Shown in pieces: positions 26,829 to 34,291 of a stretch of DNA of 64,000 nt. The stretch spans positions 62,001 through 126,000 of the forward strand of contig CAZWCX010000001.1 in the NCBI GenBank assembly GCA_964632945.1, in the 5' to 3' direction. How positions within the stretch are numbered: the stretch's first letter is position 1; the number at the start of each line of letters is the position of its first letter. This DNA comes from CAZWCX01 sp964632945 (lineage in GTDB: Bacteria; Planctomycetota; MHYJ01; WSZJ01; CAZWCX01). The position numbers and the translations under genes are program-made. The notes beneath the pieces are model-generated. The model made no database searches and was not told the origin of the DNA. It was given only the letters and a program-made list of their open reading frames with translations.

Positions 26829-28364
26829 TCAGGGGAGGAACAAGGCCGCCCCGGCAACCGCCACAGCCGCGGCGGCGAACCAGGCCCACTTCGCGCCGGC
26901 GCGTCGCGCGTACAGCGCGTAGCCGGCGACCGCGCCCGCCCAGACCAGTGCCGCTGCGGCCACGAGCGCGGGGAATCGGGCCGATTTCGACAGCCAACGC
27001 TGATCGGCGGCCACGGCGGCCAGAGGGACGACGAGGCTCGCCGCGAGCCCCCACCCCACCCCGACGCCGCGTCCAAAGACCCGCCCCACCAGCGCCGCCG
27101 GCACGAGGCACAAGAAGGCGAACATCCCGATCAGGCCGACGCAGGCGATCGCACCGAATCCGGACTGGACAAAGCGGCGCCAGTCTTCCTCCGCCTCCCC
27201 GCATCCCGCCTCGAACCGGTCCCGGGCCTGTGCATGCGAGGAAACGACGAAGAATCCGGAAGCGGACGGCGCCGCCGGCGCGGGCGGGACCGGACGGAAG
27301 TCCCAGGCGCAGGATCCGTCCGGGGTGATACGGACGGCGCGGACGGCGATCGCTGCACCGAGGGGAAGATCGACGACGTTGCTTCCGGCCAGGACCGGCC
27401 GGACGCCATGGACCGATCGCCCGTCCGCGTCGATGGCGAAGACGGCGACGGCGCCTCCCGCCTCGGCAGCGAAGACGACGGGGACCGCCGACGGACCTTC
27501 GCCCTGAACGCGCAGCAGGAATCGCGCCGGACCGTCGGCGCCGCGGGCGTCGCGGGCCGGGTCCGGCCGCCACGCCGGCAGGGACGCATTTCCCGGGCGC
27601 ATGGGATCGAATGCGAGCACGGCCTCCCGCCCCGCGCCGGCCCGGACCGCGGCGCGACAGCGCGGCCCGGCGGCATACCCGAGCCGGGAGTAGCCCCGGC
27701 CCTCCCCCGGATCCCAGGTGAACACGGCGCGCCCCTGACGATCCGTGCGCTGCGCGACCGGCGCGGTCCCCCACCCCTCGATCGTCACCTCCGCCGCGAC
27801 CGGGCCCCCGGAGGCCTCCTCGACCGTGACCTCGTATCGGTTGCCCACGCCGGGTACCGGGACCCCGGACTCGTGCGCGAGGCGAATCCGCAGGTTACCG
27901 GAAGCCGCGGCCGGTTCGAGGACGGCAGAAGGCTCGATCGCGGAGGTGGGGACGGGAATCGACGGGAGATGTGCGATCGCAGACCGGCCGTCCGCGCAGG
28001 CGACCTCGAGCCTGCCCCAGGCCGACCGTCCGTCCCACCCGGCGCCGGGACGGGGAAACGCGCCCACCGCCAGGCCCGAATCCCGGGCCTCGAAGATGCC
28101 GGTGACGAGCGCGGCGCCGTCCCGGTCCCGCAGCGTAACGGCCAGATCGAGCGCGGACTCCAGACGACCGGCGCGCCGATCGACCACCGCGAGGACGAGC
28201 GGCGCCGGGGGCCAGGCGCTCCAGGTGGCGACCACCAGGTCGAGGTCCGGATCGGGCGGAACGGTCGCCGACCACCGCCGCCCTCCCTCGATCCCCAATA
28301 CGGCCGCCGCGGCCAGCATCGACGCGCCCAACCGGGTCAGGGCCCGTCCACGTCCTGTCGCCAC
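26829..28364 (-). CDS. Membrane protein with Ig/macroglobulin-like ectodomain and four C-terminal helices
   Basis: 511 aa. The GTG start at 28364 has GGGGAG at 9-nt spacing. The N-terminus (ATGRGRALTRLGASMLAAAAVLG) is a basic signal anchor. Residues about 40-380 are beta-rich with two domains resembling MG2/Ig-like modules (YEVTVEEASGGPVAAEVTIEG, then TDRQGRAVFTWDPGEG, a typical macroglobulin-type strand pair). Four transmembrane helices follow at about residues 400-511. The layout resembles part of the macroglobulin at 50534-55678, which also has MG domains followed by four helices. No enzyme motif. Divergent from the Sec-thioredoxin gene. Confidence 0.6.
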   Translation of the reverse strand: MATGRGRALTRLGASMLAAAAVLGIEGGRRWSATVPPDPDLDLVVATWSAWPPAPLVLAVVDRRAGRLESALDLAVTLRDRDGAALVTGIFEARDSGLAVGAFPRPGAGWDGRSAWGRLEVACADGRSAIAHLPSIPVPTSAIEPSAVLEPAAASGNLRIRLAHESGVPVPGVGNRYEVTVEEASGGPVAAEVTIEGWGTAPVAQRTDRQGRAVFTWDPGEGRGYSRLGYAAGPRCRAAVRAGAGREAVLAFDPMRPGNASLPAWRPDPARDARGADGPARFLLRVQGEGPSAVPVVFAAEAGGAVAVFAIDADGRSVHGVRPVLAGSNVVDLPLGAAIAVRAVRITPDGSCAWDFRPVPPAPAAPSASGFFVVSSHAQARDRFEAGCGEAEEDWRRFVQSGFGAIACVGLIGMFAFLCLVPAALVGRVFGRGVGVGWGLAASLVVPLAAVAADQRWLSKSARFPALVAAAALVWAGAVAGYALYARRAGAKWAWFAAAAVAVAGAALFLP

Positions 28365-28386
28365 TCGCTTCCGCTCCCCGTTCCCC

Positions 28387-28415
28387 TTGCAACCGACCGG
28401 GGCTTCCGCTAGGAT
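28387..28415 (+). promoter_or_regulatory. Sigma-70-like promoter for the selenoprotein thioredoxin gene
   Basis: TTGCAA (28387-28392), 17-nt spacer, TAGGAT (28410-28415). The predicted start near 28422 gives a 42-nt leader to the ATG at 28464. Confidence 0.7.
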
Positions 28416-28463
28416 TTGCGCTCCGGGCGCACCGGCGCCCCTTCCGTTCGCGAGGAGGATAGC

Positions 28464-29336
28464 ATGAGACGCCTCATCCCCGCCATCGCCGCCACCCTCA
28501 TCCTCGGCGCCGGCGCCACGATCCAGGCCGGCCCGAAGGACACGGTCGCCCCCAAGGAGTACATCCACTTCGTCCAGGACTTCGAGGCCGCCAAGGCCGA
28601 GGCCGCCGAGCGCAACGTGCCGCTCGTCTTCGCCTGGCACAAAGACCACTGACCCGGCTGCGAAGTGATGGACGGCTCCGTCTATCCCGACAAGGACGTC
28701 ATCAAGGCCTCCCGCAACACCGTCATGCTCTACGCCAGCAAGGAATCGACCCACGGCGAGGGGGAAAAGCAGCAGGGCAAGGAGAAGGTCACGTCCTGCA
28801 ACGCCGAGTTCGGCATCCGCTGCGAGCAGCACGTGGAACTGTTCCAACAGACTTCCCAGCTCTTCTTCGACGGCACGATCCGAATGCCGACCCACATCCT
28901 GCTCATGCCCGACGGCACCGAAATCAAGCGCCACATCGGGGCCATGAACTCCAAGGAGTTCATCGCGTTCATGAATGAGGGCATCAAGAAGGTCGGCGCC
29001 GGCCTCGGGCGCGACGAGTACCTGTTCGCGAAGGGGCGGTTGGAGACGGGCGACAAGGCGCTGGAGGCGGGCGATCTCAAAGCCGCCGCCAAGGCCGCCG
29101 ACGAGATCAAGAAGAACAAGGCCTTCAAGAATCACCCCGCGTGGATCGAGAAGGCGGACGCCCTCCTCGGACGCGTCAATGACGCCGGCGCGGAACGGGT
29201 GAAGAAGGCGGCCGAATCCGCGGCGGCGGGGAACGTCGAGGAGGCGAAGAAGATCCTCAAGGACGTGATCACGGCGTGCGGCTCGATGGAATGCGGCAAG
29301 GCCGCCCGCGAGGAACTTGCCAAGCTGCCGAAGTAG
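28464..29336 (+). CDS. Secreted thioredoxin-like selenoprotein (UxxC), in-frame TGA at codon 63
   Basis: 290 aa if the TGA at 28650-28652 is read as selenocysteine. The ATG at 28464 has AGGAGG at 5-nt spacing and begins the signal peptide MRRLIPAIAATLILGAGATIQA. The thioredoxin-fold start is VPLVFAWHKDH-U63-PGC66-EVMDGSVYPDKDVI: Sec replaces the first Cys of CxxC. Both sides of the TGA stay in one frame, and the downstream part (LYASKES..., then RMPTHILLMPDGTEI with the cis-Pro region) completes the fold. The last 100 residues are helical, Lys- and Ala-rich and TPR-like. A perfect 8-bp hairpin follows the TGA. Likely a periplasmic thiol or selenol oxidoreductase. Alternative: a nonsense mutation or sequencing error. 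Confidence 0.85.
28667..28686 (+). promoter_or_regulatory. Bacterial SECIS-type hairpin
   Basis: GATGGACG (28667-28674) pairs over 8 bp, one of them a G-U pair, with CGTCTATC (28679-28686) around the loop GCTC. The apical loop starts 22 nt after the TGA and begins with G, as expected for SelB recognition. It lies inside the coding sequence. Confidence 0.75.
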
Positions 29337-29367
29337 AGGATCGGACACCGGTCCCGCCCCGGGGGTC

Positions 29368-32300
29368 TCACTTGGGGCGGGAACCGGACTCCTCCTGCCG
29401 CTTGAGCGCGTCGCGGCACCACTTCACGCCGTCCGCCGCCCCCGGGTAGTCGGGGCGAATCCGCAGCACCGCTTCCAACGCCTGCAGCGCCTCCGCCGCC
29501 TTCCCCTGCGCGGCGAGCATGCCGCCCAGGTTGTAAAGCGGTTCCGGCGCGTTCGGCTGCAGTCGCACGGCCTCGCGGAACGACTTTTCCGCCTCTGGAA
29601 TGCGGCGCAGCGTCGCGTACACCACCCCCAGCGAGGCATGCGCCTCCGCATGATCGGGCGCGAGCTCGATCGCGCGGCGGTACTCCTCGACGGCGCGGCC
29701 CGGCTGATTCCGGAGGCGATAGAGGTTGCCGAGATCGAGGTGGACCTCCGGCTGCTCCGCGTCCAGTTCGAGGGCGGCGCGAAACTCCCGTTCGGCGGAG
29801 TCGAACCGTCCCTGCAATTGATGGACGAGGGCGATCTGCTCCGCGAAGGCGGGTTCGTCCGGCTGAAGCGTCCGTCCCCGCGACAGTTGCACGAACGCCT
29901 CCTGGATCTGGCCCTGCTGGACGAGGATTACGCCCAACCCCAGCATGGCCTGGGCGTCATCGGCGTCGATGGCGAGCGCCTCGCGGTAGAACCGCGCGGC
30001 ATGGTCCTCGGCCCCTTCCAGGAAAAGCCGGTCGCCCAACCCCTTGACCGGTGAGATCAGGCGCAGCTTGTGCCAGCGTCCGGGGAACGGCAGGGAGCGC
30101 GCGATCGCCTCTTCCTTGGCCAGGGGAAGTACGTCCAGGTCCCGAAGGAGATCGTCGACCCGCACCGGGCCCTGGTAATACGCGCGCAAGCGGCCTTCCG
30201 CGTCGACCAGCACGCTGCACGGCAAGGGGAGCGGGGACTGGCGGCCGAAGAAGGTGGTGTCGATGCCCTCCAGCCGGTCGAGCGCCTCGGGGGTGGCCCA
30301 GCCGGATTCGAAGGGCCACGCGATCTCCTGCAGAAATTGCTGCGCGCGCTCCGGATCATTGCGCCCGCCCGATTTCGCGCGCTCGATGTTGAGCGCCAAC
30401 ACGCTCAGCCCCGCCGCTTTCAAGTCCGACGCCCGGCTCGCGAAATCGCGGAGCTCCGCCGAGCAGGCGCGGCACCAGGAGGCCCAGAGGTTGACGAGGA
30501 GCGGGCCGCCGGGCAGGCGATCGTTGAGCAGGGCGGTCCGGCCGTCCTGATCCTGAACCGGCATCGGGGGCAACGGGATGCGCGTGGAAAAGAGGCACCG
30601 GCGCGACGTCTCTTCCGGGACGGCCGCGAAGCGCGCGCCGGCCAGGTCGGGCAGGCGGGGGGGCTGGTCGAACGCAACCGCCTTTCCCGTCCCCTGCTCG
30701 ACCACCCAGTGCCCCCCCGGCGCGGCGCCGTGAATCTCTTCCTTGCTCCCCCCCGGCCAGCGAACCGTCACGGATTCGATCACCGGATCGGGGCCGAGAC
30801 CGAAGTGAAGCCACTTCGTGGATTGTCCCAGGAACCCCTCGCCGGCTCGCAGGCTGCGCACCAGCGGGGGGGCCCCGGCCAGTCGCACCTCGACGCGGGC
30901 GCCGATCGCGTCGCGGTTGCAGGTCCGCCCGACCAACCGCAAGGCCAGGAAGGCCCCCTCTGCCGGAGCGTCGTTGCGCAGGAACCGCACCTGCGGGCTG
31001 GTCCGATTCACGGTGAAGAAGTCCGGATCGCCGTCGAAGTCCCAATCCGTCGCGCACACCGCCCGCGTGTCATCGATGACGTTCCAGCCCGACACCGCCG
31101 AGGCGTCGGCGAAGCGCTCGCTCCCGGCCCCCCGCGTGTTGAGGTAGAGCACATTGCGCTCGCGCCCGCTGAATGAACGACCGCCGATCAGCATCGCGTA
31201 GCCCAGCAGGGCGGGCGCGGAGGCCCGTTCGTTCGGGACGGCTTCGATGGCGTTGGTGCGCGGCTGCGACAGGCCCTGTCGCCAGAAGAAGCTTCACAAG
31301 TCCTTTTCGTCCTTCATGGTGAGGTACCCGTTGCCGAGCACGAGATCCTCCCACCCGTCGTTGTTCACGTCCGAGAAAATCGATCCCCAGCCCCAGCGCC
31401 CCATTTCCACGCCGGCCGCCGCCGTGACTTCGGCGAACTTGCCGCCGCCGAGATTGCGCAGCAGCGTGTTCCCCTTGGCGAATCGGCGCCAGCGGGCGCG
31501 CACCTCGGGCGGTTCCTGAGGACGGAACTTCTCCTGCGTGGTCACACGCCCGCCCGCCGAGGACCACATGTTGGCCACGTAGACGTCCATCCGTCCGTCC
31601 CGGTCGAAGTCCCCCCAGTGGGCCGACATCCCCGAGCCGTAGTCCTCCGCGCCCGCCTCGAAGGCGATGTCGACGAACCGTCCGCCGTCATTGCGAAAGA
31701 GGTTGTTGGGGCCGTAGTCGTTGGCCACGTACAGGTCGGGGTCGCCGTCGTCGTCGAAATCCTCCCAGCAGGCCGAGAGGCTGTGTCGCGTGTTGTGGAC
31801 GTCGAGGCCGGTCTCCCCCGTGACGTCGGAGAACACCCAGCCGCCGTCGTTGCGGAAAAGATGATTCGGAGCCCCGTCGGTCGCATCATGGTGGGTAAAC
31901 GTCCCGCGGGAGCGCTTCTGCTTCCCGAGCACGAAATCGTCGTTCATGCAGACGTAGAGATCGACGTCCCCGTCGAGGTCGTAGTCCGCGGCGCACAAGG
32001 ATTGCGGATCGGCGCCGATGGGAAGCCGGGCAGCCGGTCGGAAGCGGCCGGTCCCGTCGTTCTCCATCATGTGCACATACTCGATGGTCGCGACGGCGAG
32101 GTCCTGGTCCCCGTCGTTGTCGAAGTCGACGAACAGCGCGGAGGCCGTGACGTCGAGCCAGTCGACGCCGGCCGCGGCCGAGCGGTCGGACATCGTCCCG
32201 TCCGCCTGCCGGACGAACAGCCGGTTGGGCAACCCGGACGGTTGGCAGACGTAGAGGTCATCGAGTCCGTCGCCGTCGGCGTCCCCGATCGCGCCCCCGT

Positions 32301-33129
32301 ACCGCGCAAAAACCAGGAAGCCGACCGTGATGTCGATGCGCCCCCACCAGCGATTGATCCCGTGGCGGATCTGGTCGCGGAACACGGGATCGCCGCCCAA
32401 CACCGCCGCGGTGCAATCCGAGAACAGGGTCTGCTTCGAAGTGCGCACCTCCACCTCTTCGTGGTCCAGAACTTCGATGACCCCGAGCCGAGGCGACTTC
32501 TGCGCGGTCGAGCCGGGCCATCGGACCCTCCATACCGCGTTGATCTGCAGGCTCCCCTCGGGAAGGCGCCCGCTGATTTCCACGTCGACTTCCGTATCGA
32601 CATGGTCCGGTCCGGCGGTGACCCGGTAGATCTTGAAGTACGAGTCCACACCGGCAGCCTGCTGCAGCGGCGCCAGCAACTCCAGCAGGAGCGCGCGCAA
32701 CCGGACCGGGCCGTTCCCGGCCGCCGCCGGCGTGGGCGGGGGGAAATTCGGCGCGGTCCCCCGGCGAACGCGATAGCCCCTTCCTTCGGTCACCGTCGCG
32801 AGCGCGGACGGACGCAGGCCCGCACACTCGAATCCGGCCGCGGCGAACCGGTGCAGGTCCGCCCCGGCAAGCCCGGCGGGATCGCGCAGGGTCTTCCCCA
32901 GGGCCTTCCACTGCGCCATCGCCTCCTCGGTGAAAGACTCGGTGTCCCAGCCGTCCCGGGTCGGATCGTCGATCTCCTCGGGCGAGCGGATCGTCCGGCT
33001 GGGGATTTCGGCGGTGGCCTCGAAGGCCGACGACCCCGGTTCGGGGGCGGGAGGGTCGGCCCAGGAGGACGCCATCGCGCAAAGACCGACCAGGAGAACC
33101 CATCGCAGCGGAGCGGAGAGACGGTCCAT
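29368..33129 (-). CDS. Secreted FG-GAP/ASPIC (UnbV)-TlpA-TPR protein, candidate selenoprotein, TGA at codon 612
   Basis: 1253 aa if the TGA at 31296-31294 is read through; upstream and downstream parts share one frame with no other stop. Start ATG at 33129, signal peptide MDRLSAPLRWVLLVGLCAMASSW. Residues about 260-600 hold FG-GAP/VCBS repeats with Ca-binding DADGDGLDD, DFDNDGDQD and similar. Then GNGYLTMKDEKDL-U612-SFFWRQG, more FG-GAP (DWDFDGDPD) and an ASPIC/UnbV domain near 725-790 (NRDAIGARVEVR, WPGGSKEE). A TlpA-like thioredoxin domain carries Cys886-x-x-Cys889 (ASWCRACSAEL). The C-terminus, about 1050-1240, is TPR. A very good SECIS-type hairpin follows. Probably an extracellular beta-propeller redox protein; function unknown. 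Confidence 0.82.
31266..31282 (-). promoter_or_regulatory. Bacterial SECIS-type hairpin
   Basis: On the minus strand GCGACAG (31282-31276) pairs perfectly with CTGTCGC (31272-31266) around the loop GGC. The loop starts 18 nt after the TGA and opens with GG, the feature of classical bacterial SECIS elements such as that of fdhF. Confidence 0.78.
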
Positions 33130-33175
33130 TTTCGCGCACCCATTCGACCGGCCGGCGGACGCCTGAACGCGCTCA

Positions 33176-33204
33176 ATTCTGCCGGGTCGTGGCTCCGGCT
33201 GCAA
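33176..33204 (-). promoter_or_regulatory. Probable sigma-70-like promoter
   Basis: Minus strand TTGCAG (33204-33199), 17-nt spacer, CAGAAT (33181-33176), upstream of the gene at 33129. Confidence 0.5.
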
Positions 33205-33352
33205 GGAATCCCGCGAACCGACTGCAGGATTCGGGGGGAGGATGCTCCGCCGCGGCGGAGCGACGGAAATGTGCGGCAGGGCGGGACCGCGGCGTCGCCC
33301 GCGCGGGCGGGGCCGGGCCGGCCGGCCCGGCCGACCGCCCGGCCCGGAGCTC

Positions 33353-33916
33353 CTACTTCGAACCGCCGGGCTCGGGCTTCTTCTTGAAGTCGAGCGCGGC
33401 CGAGTTGATGCAATAGCGCAACCCGGTCGGCTGCGGACCGTCGTCGAACACGTGTCCGAGATGACCGCCGCAGCGACGGCACACGACCTCGGTGCGGGTC
33501 ATGAACAGGCTGCGGTCCTGGTGCTCCGCCACCGCGTCCTCGGCGGCCGGCTTGAAGTAACTGGGCCACCCGGTCCCGGAGTCGAACTTGGTCCCGGACT
33601 CGAAGAGCTCATGGCCGCACCCGGCGCAGACATACATCCCGGCTTCGTGGTTGTTCCAGTACTTGCCCGTGAACGGTCGCTCGGTCCCTTTCTGGCGCAG
33701 GATCTTGTACTGCTCCGGGGTGAGGCGTTTTTTCCAGTCCTCCTCCGTCTTGGGCATCGAAGCGGCGGCAGCGGGCGTCGGGTCGGTCGGGGTCATTGCG
33801 GATTTCTCCTCCGAGGGTTCGGCGGCCGGCGGTTGGGCGGGGGGCACGGACGTCTCGCATCCCGCCAGCGAGGCAAGGAACACGGTCAGGCCAACGGCGC
33901 GGAACAACGATTGCAT
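33353..33916 (-). CDS. msrB: Lipoprotein peptide-methionine (R)-S-oxide reductase
   Basis: 187 aa. A lipobox (TVFLASLAGC) makes it a membrane-bound lipoprotein with the enzyme outside the cytoplasm. The MsrB domain has the zinc cysteines CAGC and CRRC, FDSGTGWPSYF, and the catalytic Cys169 in RYCINSAAL, a standard cysteine rather than Sec. It repairs Met-R-sulfoxide in exported proteins. GGAGG lies 6 nt before the ATG. It is in the same orientation as the ASPIC gene but separately promoted; together with the Sec-thioredoxin it forms an extracytoplasmic redox neighbourhood. Confidence 0.95.
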   Translation of the reverse strand: MQSLFRAVGLTVFLASLAGCETSVPPAQPPAAEPSEEKSAMTPTDPTPAAAASMPKTEEDWKKRLTPEQYKILRQKGTERPFTGKYWNNHEAGMYVCAGCGHELFESGTKFDSGTGWPSYFKPAAEDAVAEHQDRSLFMTRTEVVCRRCGGHLGHVFDDGPQPTGLRYCINSAALDFKKKPEPGGSK

Positions 33917-34017
33917 GAAACACCTCCGTGAGGTCGGACGTACTTGGCAATCACGCGGGCCCGGCGCCGGCCTTCGGTCGGGGTCTCGGATTCGCGGCCG
34001 CGATCCATCCAACTCCG

Positions 34018-34047
34018 AGCCTATGCCACGCCGGGCGTCCTTGTCAA
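34018..34047 (-). promoter_or_regulatory. Sigma-70-like promoter for msrB
   Basis: Minus strand TTGACA (34047-34042), 18-nt spacer, TAGGCT (34023-34018). The leader is about 95 nt. Confidence 0.6.
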
Positions 34048-34216
34048 TCGCCCGCCCCCGCGCCGGACGTCCGGTCGCGCCGGGGACAAGCAGGAAAAGG
34101 CCGGGACGCCCCCGGTTGTTCCCGGATTTTTCCCCGGATCCGCAACTCCCAGTGCGACGGAGACTTCGGCTCCGGCGAGCCCGCACGGGACGTCCCGGGG
34201 CGGGTGGAAGTTTCTC

Positions 34217-34246
34217 TTGGATGCCCCGGCCCGGGGCTGCTATCCT
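34217..34246 (+). promoter_or_regulatory. Sigma-70-like promoter for the tandem AAA+ gene
   Basis: TTGGAT (34217-34222), 18-nt spacer, TATCCT (34241-34246). The leader is about 39 nt. Confidence 0.6.
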
Positions 34247-34291
34247 CGACGGGGATATCGTCCCTGACCCGCTCTTTTTTTACGACACCTC

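Noticed and set aside
28416..29336. Two separate genes (28416-28652 and 28665-29336) instead of one TGA-containing gene
   Set aside because: Both parts share one frame, the second lacks its own ribosome site and signal peptide, and the first would be only the start of a thioredoxin fold. A hairpin of SECIS type lies at the junction.
29368..33129. Two genes, 31294-33204 and 29368-31194, on the minus strand
   Set aside because: Same frame, single TGA between them, and the downstream part would start in mid-domain without a signal peptide.
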